Shown here one piece after another: positions 1 to 8,440 of a stretch of DNA of 64,000 bases (position 1 is the first letter of the stretch; each line of letters begins with the position of its first letter). The translations under genes were made by a program, and so were the position numbers. Under the pieces are notes generated by a model. The model made no database searches, had not been told where the DNA came from, and saw nothing but the letters and a program-made list of their open reading frames with translations. This DNA is from Phycisphaeraceae bacterium. GTDB lineage: Bacteria; Planctomycetota; Phycisphaerae; Phycisphaerales; UBA1924. Location: the NCBI GenBank assembly GCA_023898685.1, contig CP060234.1, positions 1,302,001-1,366,000 of the forward strand, written 5' to 3'.

Positions 1-665
1 TCGCACTGGCGGACGCTCCCCGAGACGATCGAGCCGCGGATCGTCACGCCCTGGCCCGAGCCGATCGAGCAGTCGTCGACGACGACCGAACAGAGCGGCC
101 CCGCGCTCACCTCGCCGCCGACCTCGCTGCCGCGGACCTCCCCGCCGCAGTCGGTGTCGAAGAAGAAGCCCGCTGCAAGGCCGCCCATCACGGTGCTGTC
201 GGTCACGCTCCAAGAGCCCCGCCCCGAGACCGCGATCGACCCGATCACGCTCCGGTCCACCGTCACGCTGGCGGGCGACTCGTCGAACGAGATCGAGCCG
301 GTCACCTCGGCATCCTCGGCGACCACCGAGCCCCCGAGCGAACCGAAAGCGCCCGTGATCCCCCCCTCGACGCGGCCGCCCGTCATGTAAAGGTCGCCAC
401 CGTCGAGTTCGACGCCGCCCGCGATCACACCGCCCGTCATGGTCCACGCCGCCCGCTCGTCGTCGGAGTATCCCTCGAGCCGAACGAGACCGGCGATCCT
501 CCCACCGGTCATCGTCACCCGGCCCGGGTACACCACGACCACCGAGTCGTAGGAATCCCCATTCCCGATGTGCACCTCACCGGAGTCGACCGTCACGTCC
601 TGACCAGCCCCGACCGGCACGGCGAAACCAACCACGAGCACGCCCAGAAACCGCTTCTCGAACAT
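1..665 (-). CDS. Secreted repeat protein, partial (C-terminus outside window)
   Basis: The frame opens at ATG 665 and runs off the window start without a stop. A short signal peptide (MFEKRFLGVLVVGFAVPVGA) is followed by a low-complexity Gly/Val/Ser-rich body. The motif MTGG occurs three times (VTMTGGRIAGL, WTMTGGVIAGG, LYMTGGRVEGG), about 22 residues apart, and then merges into SVTVDRSVIGS and SVTDSTVMGG units. This periodicity suggests a right-handed beta-helix or other beta-solenoid, probably exported and surface-located. No enzymatic motif is seen. A good Shine-Dalgarno (GAGGAG) lies just upstream, inside a hairpin at 674-690. The function is unknown and the anchoring domain, if any, lies outside the window. 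Confidence 0.7.
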   Translation of the reverse strand, partial: MFEKRFLGVLVVGFAVPVGAGQDVTVDSGEVHIGNGDSYDSVVVVYPGRVTMTGGRIAGLVRLEGYSDDERAAWTMTGGVIAGGVELDGGDLYMTGGRVEGGITGAFGSLGGSVVAEDAEVTGSISFDESPASVTVDRSVIGSIAVSGRGSWSVTDSTVMGGLAAGFFFDTDCGGEVRGSEVGGEVSAGPLCSVVVDDCSIGSGQGVTIRGSIVSGSVRQC

Positions 666-673
666 TGTTTGCT

Positions 674-690
674 CCTCTTCCCCAAAGAGG
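674..690 (-). promoter_or_regulatory. Hairpin overlapping the Shine-Dalgarno of the first gene
   Basis: CCTCTT and AAGAGG (6-bp arms, 5-base loop) form a perfect inverted repeat. On the minus strand its right arm includes the GAGG of the ribosome-binding site of the gene starting at 665, so folding would hide the site. Whether this has regulatory meaning is inference. The region around 700-830 is markedly AT-rich and probably carries the promoter, but no clean -35/-10 pair was assigned. Confidence 0.35.
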
Positions 691-883
691 AATGTGACAA
701 GGTCCGCAGTCTACCGATCGCGCCGACGCACACACACAACAAGCTTTCGTTTTCTTGAGAAAAAACAATAGAATTGTGATTCGGTCCTGATAACAGAACA
801 CAATATACACATTCTTGCGCGGGCGACACCCAGAACCAGGCACCCCGTTCTCGCTACCCGCAGGGACGTGCGCCGGCCGACGC

Positions 884-1837
884 TCAGCCGAACCCCGGCG
901 CCGGGCACTCGGGCTTCTCGCCATCGAGCACGCGCATCACGTCGCGGACGACCCAACTCATGTTCGTCTTGGCCAGTTCCGTCGCCGCCGCGATATGGGG
1001 CATGAGCCTCGCGTTGGGCACACCCAGAAGCGGATAGTCGGGCCCGAACGGCTCGGGCTCGTGCACGTCGCACACCGCCCGCGCCCCGGCGTTCGCCTTC
1101 AGGAAGTCGGCGAGCGCCGCCGCGTCGACGATCAGCCCCCGCGCGCAGCTCAGGAAGAGCACGCCGGGCTTGCACCTGCCGAACTTCGCGGCGTCGAGCA
1201 GGTTTCGGTTCGCGGGCCGGTCATCGACGTGCACCGTCAGCACGTCGCTCTGGGCGAGCAGCGTGTCGACGTCGACCGGTGTCGCGCCGTGCCGGACCTC
1301 CTCGGGCATCTCAAGCAGATCGTTGTAGATCACGCGCATGTTGAGCGCGCCCGCGATCCGCGCCACGCGCTTGCCGATCCGCCCCAGCCCGTAGATGCCC
1401 AGCGTGAGCTCCTCGAGCTGCCGGGGCGTCATGAGCCCGAAGCGGATCCGCTCCCACTCCTCCAGGGCGACGGCGTGGTCGATCTCCTTCCGCACCCGCG
1501 TCGCGTCGTAGATCAACGCGAACACGTACTCCGCCACGGCCGAGGCGTTCGACCCCACGGCGTGGACAACCATCAGGCCCTTCTCCTGACACGCCGGCAG
1601 ATCGAAGTTGTCGAGCGCGACCCCCGCCCGCCCGATCACCCGCAACCTCTCCGCCTTCGCGAGCAGGTCGCGGTTCACGACGGTGTACGTGCGCACGACC
1701 ATCGCGTCCGCCTTCGAGATATTCGCCTCGAACTCCGCGTCGCCCGGCGCCGCCTTGATCACCTCCGCCCGCTCGCGCAGCCACGCGAGCGGCTCGCCCG
1801 CCAGCGCCTCCGTCACGATCACAACCGGATTCGCCAT
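884..1837 (-). CDS. D-isomer-specific 2-hydroxyacid dehydrogenase (SerA-like, no ACT domain)
   Basis: A 317-residue NAD-dependent dehydrogenase of the D-2-hydroxyacid family, to which D-3-phosphoglycerate dehydrogenase belongs. The Rossmann motif GLGRIG is at about residues 150-155. The catalytic set is visible as Arg in CARGLIVD, Glu in VHEPEP and His in MPHIAAAT. It lacks the C-terminal regulatory ACT domain of classical SerA, so the substrate is not certain. ATG 1837 was chosen because GGGGAAAG precedes it; a GTG at 1849 would add four residues. It lies 32 bases after the trpE stop on the same strand and is probably co-transcribed, which would link serine or another hydroxyacid pathway to tryptophan synthesis. 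Family assignment is firm; the substrate is inference. Confidence 0.85.
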   Translation of the reverse strand: MANPVVIVTEALAGEPLAWLRERAEVIKAAPGDAEFEANISKADAMVVRTYTVVNRDLLAKAERLRVIGRAGVALDNFDLPACQEKGLMVVHAVGSNASAVAEYVFALIYDATRVRKEIDHAVALEEWERIRFGLMTPRQLEELTLGIYGLGRIGKRVARIAGALNMRVIYNDLLEMPEEVRHGATPVDVDTLLAQSDVLTVHVDDRPANRNLLDAAKFGRCKPGVLFLSCARGLIVDAAALADFLKANAGARAVCDVHEPEPFGPDYPLLGVPNARLMPHIAAATELAKTNMSWVVRDVMRVLDGEKPECPAPGFG

Positions 1838-1850
1838 GACTTTCCCCACC

Positions 1851-1878
1851 AGTGCCTAGTGCCCAGTGCCTAGTGCCT
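1851..1878. repeat. Heptameric tandem tract, four units, overlapping the trpE stop
   Basis: Four head-to-tail 7-base units AGTGCCY (on the minus strand AGGCACT/GGGCACT). They cover the last codons and the TAG stop of trpE (1870-1872) and the start of the gap to the dehydrogenase. The unit is close to the GGGCACC/AGGCACC heptamers at 13062, 41575 and 42544, so the four tracts look like one dispersed family. Confidence 0.65.
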
Positions 1879-3498
1879 CTCGTCGCCGAACGCGTCCTCC
1901 GCCAGATCGATCGCCCGGCCCAGCGCCGCCGCCTTGTTCACCGTCTCCATGTACTCATCGTCCGCCCTGCTGTCCGCGACGATCCCGCCGGCCGCCTGGA
2001 TGTGGTAGGTCCATATGCCGTCCCCATCCCCCGGGCGGTGCGTCGCCACCGGCACGACCATCGTCCGCAGCGCCAACGCGATGTCCATCTGCCCGTCGAG
2101 CCCGATCGCACCCATGCCGCCGCCGTAGGGCCCGCGCCGCACGGGCTCGAGCTCGTCGATGATCTGCATCGCCCGGATCTTCGGCGCCCCCGAGATCGTG
2201 CCGACCGGCAACGCCGCCCGCAGCGCGTCCCAGCAGTCGAGCCCCGCGCGCAGCTCGCCCGTCACGGTGCTCGATATGTGCATCACGTGGCTGTACCGCT
2301 CGACCGTCATGACCTTGCTCAGCGCGATCGTCCCGGGCTCGCACACCCGACCCACGTCGTTGCGTCCAAGGTCGACCAGCATGATGTGCTCCGCCCGCTC
2401 TTTCTGATCAGCGAGCAACTCAACCTCGAGCGCCCGGTCCTCCTCTGGTGTCCGCCCCCGCCGGCGCGTGCCCGCCAGCGGCCGATTGGTCACGAGGAAC
2501 CGATTGGCCTCGGTGCGCTCCACGCGGCACAGGATCTCCGGGCTCGACGCGATCAGGATGCACGCCCCCGCCTGCATGTACACCATGTACGGGCTGGGGT
2601 TCACCGCCCGCAGCGCCCGGTAGACATCGAACGGGTCGACGGCGCTCTTTCGCTCGAACCGCTGCCCCACCACCACCTGGAAGATGTCGCCCGCGGCGAT
2701 GTACTCCTTCGCCTGCGCGACCATCTCCGCGTGCCGCTCGCGCGTTATGTTGCTGGGCATCGGCGCGTGCTCGCCCGTCGGGGCGGCGCCCACCAGGCCC
2801 GCCGGCAGGGGCTTGCTGTGCCGCTGGATCTCGTCGACCCGACCCCGCAGCTTCTCGACCGCCCGGTCGTACGCCTCCCCCGCGTCCTTTTCCTCATCCA
2901 CGATGCACAACTGCACCACGTGCACCAGCCGCTCGACATGATCGAACACGATCACGCCGTCGTAGAACCCGAAGTGCAACTCGGGCAGGCCCCGGTCATC
3001 GGGCGGGGCGTTCGCCGGGTCGAGTTTCTCGGGCTCGGCGTACCGGGCCGTGTCGTACGACGCGTATCCGACCCAGCCCCCCCAGAGGCAGTCGGGCAGC
3101 AACCCGCGGTCGACCGACTCGGTAGGACGAGCCAGGCGGATCGACGCGGTCAGATCGCGCAGCGTGTCGGCGGGGTCGTCGCACGTCTGCGTGCGGGTTT
3201 CGTCGCACCCGCTCCGCCGGTCCGTCGTAGTCACCTCGTTCCCGCGGGCCACCACCTCCATCACGGGGCGGGACCCCAGAATCGAGTGACGCCCCACCCG
3301 GTCCCCGTTCTCGACCGATTCGAGGAGGAAAGACGGGGCCGTGCGTTCATCAGGCGCCACCAGACGCCGATAAGCGAGCACGGGCGTGAGTTGGTCGGCC
3401 AGAAGACGCACCCCCAGCGGCACGGCCAGCCGCCCCGGCGCCGCAGCCCGTTCGGATGCAAGGAGCGAGATGAAGCTGTCACGATCGAGATTCGCCAT
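1870..3498 (-). CDS. trpE: Anthranilate synthase component I
   Basis: TrpE (542 residues) converts chorismate to anthranilate using ammonia from the glutamine amidotransferase TrpG, the first committed step of tryptophan synthesis in the cytoplasm. The chorismate-binding domain is clear: ASSPEILCRVE (about 318-328), RPLAGTRRRG (339-348), ELLADQKERAEHIMLVDLGRN (split across 360-380), SSTVTGEL and ALPVGTISGAPKIRAM (429-444). The LLES motif at 58-61 matches the tryptophan feedback site of TrpE rather than aminodeoxychorismate synthase PabB. ATG 3498 (MANLDRDSF) was chosen because the longer upstream frame is low-complexity and overlaps the divergent neighbour. No trpG lies beside it. Its 3' end lies in a heptameric repeat. 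Confidence 0.93.
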   Translation of the reverse strand: MANLDRDSFISLLASERAAAPGRLAVPLGVRLLADQLTPVLAYRRLVAPDERTAPSFLLESVENGDRVGRHSILGSRPVMEVVARGNEVTTTDRRSGCDETRTQTCDDPADTLRDLTASIRLARPTESVDRGLLPDCLWGGWVGYASYDTARYAEPEKLDPANAPPDDRGLPELHFGFYDGVIVFDHVERLVHVVQLCIVDEEKDAGEAYDRAVEKLRGRVDEIQRHSKPLPAGLVGAAPTGEHAPMPSNITRERHAEMVAQAKEYIAAGDIFQVVVGQRFERKSAVDPFDVYRALRAVNPSPYMVYMQAGACILIASSPEILCRVERTEANRFLVTNRPLAGTRRRGRTPEEDRALEVELLADQKERAEHIMLVDLGRNDVGRVCEPGTIALSKVMTVERYSHVMHISSTVTGELRAGLDCWDALRAALPVGTISGAPKIRAMQIIDELEPVRRGPYGGGMGAIGLDGQMDIALALRTMVVPVATHRPGDGDGIWTYHIQAAGGIVADSRADDEYMETVNKAAALGRAIDLAEDAFGDERH

Positions 3499-3547
3499 GA
3501 GCAAGCGAGTGTATGCGGAGCCCGCACGCCACCCATATCCTCCCCGC

Positions 3548-5611
3548 ATGCACAACCGCACCGCGCTCGCTCGGGTTGGCTTCGCCGCCGCACTCCTGTT
3601 CGCCGTACCGACTCTCGCCCAGGACGCCGAGCCGACAACGCCGCCAGTGCCGACCCCCGAGTCCGCGCCGGAGGCCAAGCCGGCGCCGCAGGCCCAGGTC
3701 GAACTGGGCGACCTTCTGGCCCGGTGCGACGGCCTGCCCCCGCAGGTCCGCGCCGGCGTCAGGGCGAGCGTGGTGCGCGAGTTCCAGGTCGTCGCCGACA
3801 CCGTCGTCCTCGTCGAGACCCCCGAGGCCGCCGCCGCCGCGATCTCCAAGTGGCGGGGCCTGGGCCGCTACCCGGTCCTCATCGATGACGGCTCCATCGA
3901 GGCCACCGAAAACACCGCCCGCTTCGTCCGCGCCTTCCGGCCCTCCCGCGTCGTCCGGTGGGCCCCGCTCGACACCGATCCCTGGCCCGACGACACCAAC
4001 CAGCGCGCCCTCCGCATCATCCAGGCCGTCGGGGGAATCATCGAGACCGAAGACACCCCCCAGAACGTCCACGATCTGCTCCAGACCATGCGCGACAAGC
4101 GCGTCGGTCCCCAGGGCGCCGTCGCGATCGATCCCGACGACCCCGCCTGGCCCGCCGGCCTGGCCCTCGCCGCCGGGCGGTTCCAGATCGTCCTCTTCTT
4201 CAAGGGCGGAGGCCGGGTCAACCGCGTCATGCCGGGCCAGGACATGCGGGGCTTGGCCGACTTCTTCCAGAACCAGCTCAACACCATCGGCGCCAACTGG
4301 GGTGCGCTCGGCGACGAGATCGACGTCTTGACCCTCGCCGGCAGCACCGAACTGCGAGTCGGGCTGGGCGAGGACGGCAAGGACGAAAAGGCCCTCACCG
4401 ACCTGCTCGGCCGCAACCGCGGCGGCATCGGCACTCGCTGGGCCTGGGCCGGCGTTGTCTTCGGCGACGCCCAGACCGCCCTCTACCGCGCCATGTCCGC
4501 CATGTTCCTCAACACCGATTCCGCCTGGCTCTTCGACGGGTACGGCCGCGGCGACCCGTGGGACCTCTACGACGCCACCAGCGCCGGCCGCATCCTGGAC
4601 GAGGCCGGATACAACGTCGAAGTCCACGACACCCCAAACAACCGCGTGGCCGACTGGCGACGCGCCTGCCTCCCAGGCGTCGACGCCGGGCTGATCCTCA
4701 TCAACTCCAAGGGCCCGATGAGCGCCTTCGACCTCGCCGGCGACACCGCCTACAGCGGCGACATCCCCCTGCTCGATCGGCCCGCCGCGATCCACATCGT
4801 CCACTCGTGGTCGGCGCGCATGCCCGCCGCCCCCACAACCATCGCCGGCCGCTGGCTCGACCACGGCGCTTATCTCTACTACGGCTCGATCGACGAGCCG
4901 TTCCTCAATGCGTTCGTCGAGACTCCCGCGGTCGCCCAACGGCTCATCGCGGGGGTCCCGTTCGGCGTCGCCGTCCGCCGCGACGACAGCCCCGCCTGGA
5001 AGCTCAATGTCCTGGGCGATCCGCTCACGACGTTCATCCCGAACGCCAAGGCCGGACGCCGCGCCGGGCCCGATGTGCCCCTCGCCCCGCTCGATGATGT
5101 CGGCGAGGGGGCGGCTTGGCTGCTCAAGAACAAGTCGTATGCCCCCGCGATCCACGCCCTGGTTCTCTCGAACCGCGACAACGACGCCGCCCGTCTCGCC
5201 GCCGCCCTGGTCCGCCAAGAACCCGACGCATTCGGCAACGAAGCGGCCCGGTGGTCGATCATGCCCCTCTACCGCGCGGGCAACTACGACGCCCTCGCCG
5301 CCGCCTACGCGATGCTCGCGCCCGATGACCAGAAGACCCTGCTCTTCCAGGATGCGCTCTGGGAGGCGGGCCGCTCTGTCCTCGCCCGCGGCCCGGACAC
5401 GCGCATGGAGGGCTTGCTCCGCCGCAACCTGCGAGACGGCCAGCAGGACCAGGACGCGATCGAACTCGCCGCCCACATCGCCAGCCGCGCCGGTGCGCCC
5501 GAGGCCGTCGCCTTCCTCGAGGGCGTTATGCCCGATCTCAAGAACGACCGCCAGCGAGCCAACCTCAACAAGGCCGTCCGCGTCTACGGCGGCTCATCCA
5601 CCGAACCCTGA
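3548..5611 (+). CDS. Large secreted protein of unknown function
   Basis: A 687-residue protein with an N-terminal signal peptide ending near ...FAVPTLAQDAE, then a Pro/Ala-rich linker. I do not recognise the family with certainty. Residues about 80-420 look like a globular alpha/beta domain. Residues about 425-500 contain HIVHSWSA, a Gly-Ala-Tyr-Leu-Tyr-Tyr-Gly segment followed by IDEPFLNAFVET, and NVLGDPL. This 'EP...GDP' layout resembles the end of the caspase-fold C25/TIGR03790-type domains, but that is from memory and weak. The C-terminal quarter is alpha-helical and TPR-like. It is divergent from trpE with only 49 bases between starts, and no Shine-Dalgarno is evident. Confidence 0.75.
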   Translation: MHNRTALARVGFAAALLFAVPTLAQDAEPTTPPVPTPESAPEAKPAPQAQVELGDLLARCDGLPPQVRAGVRASVVREFQVVADTVVLVETPEAAAAAISKWRGLGRYPVLIDDGSIEATENTARFVRAFRPSRVVRWAPLDTDPWPDDTNQRALRIIQAVGGIIETEDTPQNVHDLLQTMRDKRVGPQGAVAIDPDDPAWPAGLALAAGRFQIVLFFKGGGRVNRVMPGQDMRGLADFFQNQLNTIGANWGALGDEIDVLTLAGSTELRVGLGEDGKDEKALTDLLGRNRGGIGTRWAWAGVVFGDAQTALYRAMSAMFLNTDSAWLFDGYGRGDPWDLYDATSAGRILDEAGYNVEVHDTPNNRVADWRRACLPGVDAGLILINSKGPMSAFDLAGDTAYSGDIPLLDRPAAIHIVHSWSARMPAAPTTIAGRWLDHGAYLYYGSIDEPFLNAFVETPAVAQRLIAGVPFGVAVRRDDSPAWKLNVLGDPLTTFIPNAKAGRRAGPDVPLAPLDDVGEGAAWLLKNKSYAPAIHALVLSNRDNDAARLAAALVRQEPDAFGNEAARWSIMPLYRAGNYDALAAAYAMLAPDDQKTLLFQDALWEAGRSVLARGPDTRMEGLLRRNLRDGQQDQDAIELAAHIASRAGAPEAVAFLEGVMPDLKNDRQRANLNKAVRVYGGSSTEP

Positions 5612-5614
5612 TCC

Positions 5615-8206
5615 TCAGTCCGGTTCGCGCCTTTCACCCCGCACACACCCGCTCCGCACATCCCCGGTCTCCAGCACCTCCGCCCACGACGCCCCATCCC
5701 GTGCCGTGATCCACCACGCGCCGCCGCCCCCCTTGACCGCGCGCCGCGTCTCGTTCCAACGCCGATCCCCCAGCCGGCCGGGCCCGGTCGATTGCAGCAC
5801 CACCCGCGGCCCAACCGCCCCCACGAACCGCTCGGCCTCCTCGCCGTGACTCCCGTGATGCGGCAACTCCAGGATCTCCGCCGATATCGGCGTGTCTTCG
5901 GCCCCCAGCATCAGCATCGCGGCCCGCCCGATATCGCCCGTCAGCAGCACGTGCCGCTCGCCCGCGAGCGTCGGAACACCCAGCCGCCCCACCGCCGACA
6001 CGTCGTTGTCCGTCCGGATCGTCGGGGGCGGGTCGGCGGGAGGCCAGATCAGACCGAGCCTCCCCCACCCCATGTCGAGCGAGTCGCCGCGCGCGATCGG
6101 CTCGACCCGCACCCCCAGCGACCTCATCTTCTCCAGAAACAACGCCTCCGGCGAGCCCTTCCCCGCCGCCCGCATCGACCCGAGCGCCGGCGCCGACACG
6201 TACACGATCCGCAGCCCCATCGCCCGCGCCAGATCCGGTAGCGCGTCATAGTGATCCACGTTCGCGTGCGTCACCACGGCACGAGTCACCCGCGGCGCTC
6301 CCAGCGCCCGCAGCGCCCTCGGGATCTCTGTCACCCCCAGCCCGGGCCGCAGCGACCCCGCGTCCCAGAGCACCGCATCGTCTCCGGCCCGCACCAGCAG
6401 GCACGACCCATCCCCGACACAGAGCATGTCGACGCGCGCCGCGACGCCCCGCCCGAGCCGGCCCGCCATCGACTGCTCGACCATCAGCCACGCGACAACC
6501 ACCAGCAGCGCCAGCCCGGGCCGCGGATCGCGTAGCCGGGCCCGCCGCAGGGCATACATCACCACGCCCACACCCGCCGCCATCCACGCCACCGACACCG
6601 GCGCGAGCATCACCCGCGCCGGAACCGCATCGAACGCCGCCGCCACCGCCGCGAGCAGGCCCGCGGGCACCGCCGCCGCGTGAATCAACAGGCTCCCCAC
6701 CTCGGGCGAGAACAGCGCCGCGATCAACCCCGCCATCCCCACCGCCTGCACAGCCACCGCGATCGGCGTCGTGACCACCACCGCGATCGGCGCCAGCGGA
6801 CTGAAGGACCCCGTGTGCAGGATGATCACCGGTGCCACCGCCAGCCACACGATTACCGAGCCCACCACGAGCGACCGCGCCCACCCCCAGACCGCCCGTC
6901 GCCACGACCGCCCGGGCTCAAGGTCGACACGGCCAGGCCTCCCCGCGATCCACGGATGCCGCGCGCCGTTGATCCACAGCAGAAGCGCGGTCACGCCCAC
7001 GGTCAACTGATACCCCAGCGTGAACAGATCCAGGGGGCGGACCACAAGCAGCACCGCCGCCACCCACCCGAGCAGCGCCAGCTTGTCCCATCGCCGTGAG
7101 AAGAAATGCGCCACGAGCAGCGATCCGACCAGCAGTCCCGCTCGCACGATGGGCGATCGCGCCGGCACCACCGCGAGATACGACACGATGAACACCAGAC
7201 CCACCACCGCCTCGGTCCGCGGCCGGTCCCCCGTCAGCCGCACCACGCCCACCGTCAGCAGCACCAGCACCGCAAGATGAAACCCCGAGATCGCCAGCAG
7301 GTGGGCCACACCCGTGCGAGCGAACATCGCCCGCTGCCGCCCGTCGGGCCCGCGATCGCCCAGCAGCATCGCGCCCAGCACCTCCCTCCCGGGCGTCACC
7401 TCGCTCGACCCGGCGTCCAGCCGCCCGGCGGCCGTGCCATGCATCGCCGCCATGAGCCGGGGCCACCACCCCGCCGCGGCGTCCAACTTGCCCCGTGGCT
7501 CCAGCACCCCGATCGATCCCGCGTTCGTCCCGATCCAGCCGACCCGCCCCGATTGCGCGGCCCACGCGCCGGGCTCCCCCTCCCCCGGGTTCATCGCGGG
7601 CAGCGGCCTGTGCAACAGCCCCACCAGCCGAACGCGGCGGCCGGGCCCGATCTCCCCGCCGATCCCCGACACATAAACCGTCACCCGTCCCGACACGGCC
7701 CGGGGCCCGCCATCGGCAATCCACGTGTCCAGGCTCATCGGGAAATGCGCCGTCGGCTCGTCGAACCGCGCCAATGCCTCGTCGAGCGTCCCCGCCCGCA
7801 CCGCCTCCAGAGAGGTCGAACCCGTGACGCGACCCTCGACGCGCACGAGCACCGGGGGGCTTCCCGGCGCGCCCGGCCCCAGGAGCCGCAGCAGGTCATC
7901 CCGGGGCCGCTCGCACACCCGCGTCCAGTACACCGCCGCCCCGAGCCCGCCCGCCGCCGCCAGCACAGCGGCGCGCCCGCCCCATCCCGGCAGCAGCAGG
8001 ATCAGCGCCGCGGCGAGCCCCGCCACCCCGAAGAGCAGGGCCGACACGGCAGTGTCGCCTAACACCTCGTCGATGGCCCTTGTGTTGTGCGAGGCGAGCT
8101 GCGCGAGGCACACACCGGCCGCGAACGCGGCGAACGAACCCCACGCCCGCCACCGAGCCGCGACGACAACCCGCGATTCACCGATCGATTCACGGTCCTC
8201 GATCAC
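5615..8206 (-). CDS. comEC: ComEC/Rec2-family DNA uptake channel
   Basis: ComEC forms the inner-membrane channel through which single-stranded DNA enters during natural transformation. All three modules are present in order: an N-terminal DUF4131-like region with two membrane segments; the competence domain with the signature VAHLLAISGFHLAVLVLLT and multiple membrane helices; and a C-terminal metallo-beta-lactamase-like domain. In the last, THANVDHYDAL replaces the usual HxHxDH and LPHHGSHGEEAE follows near the end. The GTG at 8206 is preferred. The frame stays open to a GTG at 8389, but those 61 codons are made largely of a dispersed palindromic repeat and are probably not translated. The stop faces the preceding gene, 3 bases away. 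Confidence 0.88.
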   Translation of the reverse strand: MIEDRESIGESRVVVAARWRAWGSFAAFAAGVCLAQLASHNTRAIDEVLGDTAVSALLFGVAGLAAALILLLPGWGGRAAVLAAAGGLGAAVYWTRVCERPRDDLLRLLGPGAPGSPPVLVRVEGRVTGSTSLEAVRAGTLDEALARFDEPTAHFPMSLDTWIADGGPRAVSGRVTVYVSGIGGEIGPGRRVRLVGLLHRPLPAMNPGEGEPGAWAAQSGRVGWIGTNAGSIGVLEPRGKLDAAAGWWPRLMAAMHGTAAGRLDAGSSEVTPGREVLGAMLLGDRGPDGRQRAMFARTGVAHLLAISGFHLAVLVLLTVGVVRLTGDRPRTEAVVGLVFIVSYLAVVPARSPIVRAGLLVGSLLVAHFFSRRWDKLALLGWVAAVLLVVRPLDLFTLGYQLTVGVTALLLWINGARHPWIAGRPGRVDLEPGRSWRRAVWGWARSLVVGSVIVWLAVAPVIILHTGSFSPLAPIAVVVTTPIAVAVQAVGMAGLIAALFSPEVGSLLIHAAAVPAGLLAAVAAAFDAVPARVMLAPVSVAWMAAGVGVVMYALRRARLRDPRPGLALLVVVAWLMVEQSMAGRLGRGVAARVDMLCVGDGSCLLVRAGDDAVLWDAGSLRPGLGVTEIPRALRALGAPRVTRAVVTHANVDHYDALPDLARAMGLRIVYVSAPALGSMRAAGKGSPEALFLEKMRSLGVRVEPIARGDSLDMGWGRLGLIWPPADPPPTIRTDNDVSAVGRLGVPTLAGERHVLLTGDIGRAAMLMLGAEDTPISAEILELPHHGSHGEEAERFVGAVGPRVVLQSTGPGRLGDRRWNETRRAVKGGGGAWWITARDGASWAEVLETGDVRSGCVRGERREPD

Positions 8207-8235
8207 ACCGCCATGTTGCCGAACATCACCCGCTC

Positions 8236-8350
8236 TGGCAAGCCCCTCGGGCGAGGCTTCCGCACCAAACCTCTCCGCCCCGTCGCCGACGGGGGAGGTG
8301 GCCCGCCGAAGCGTCGAAGACGCGCTGGCGGGTCGGACGGGGTTCTTCAG
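8236..8350. repeat. Dispersed palindromic element, copy 1
   Basis: A compound element: a hairpin around CCTCGGGCGAGG, then a second unit holding CGTCGCCGACGGGGGAGGTGG, then a GC-rich arm pair and GGGGTTCTTC. The same order and core sequence recur at 60743-60870. It lies in front of comEC, and the frame that reads through it gives residues such as KNPVRP and SPVGDGAERFGAEASPEG. Similar sequences occur in many unrelated bacteria as REP-like repeats (recalled, not searched). Confidence 0.6.
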
Positions 8351-8440
8351 ACGCTCTGCGAGGTGCCTTTCAAGGTCTCCCGGTCGCACGCACCCCGCGA
8401 TGAGTTCCCCCGAAAGCGTCCGACGCCAGAATCCCGATTC

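Noticed and set aside
53..400. Plus-strand frame around 154-390 as a gene
   Set aside because: It is the reverse of the clear secreted-protein frame, has no ribosome-binding site and is Pro/Thr/Ser-rich shadow sequence.
3499..3849. N-terminal extension of trpE to 3849
   Set aside because: The added 117 residues are low-complexity (Thr/Arg/Ala), antisense to the signal-peptide gene at 3548, and not part of any TrpE; MANLDRDSF at 3498 is the expected start.
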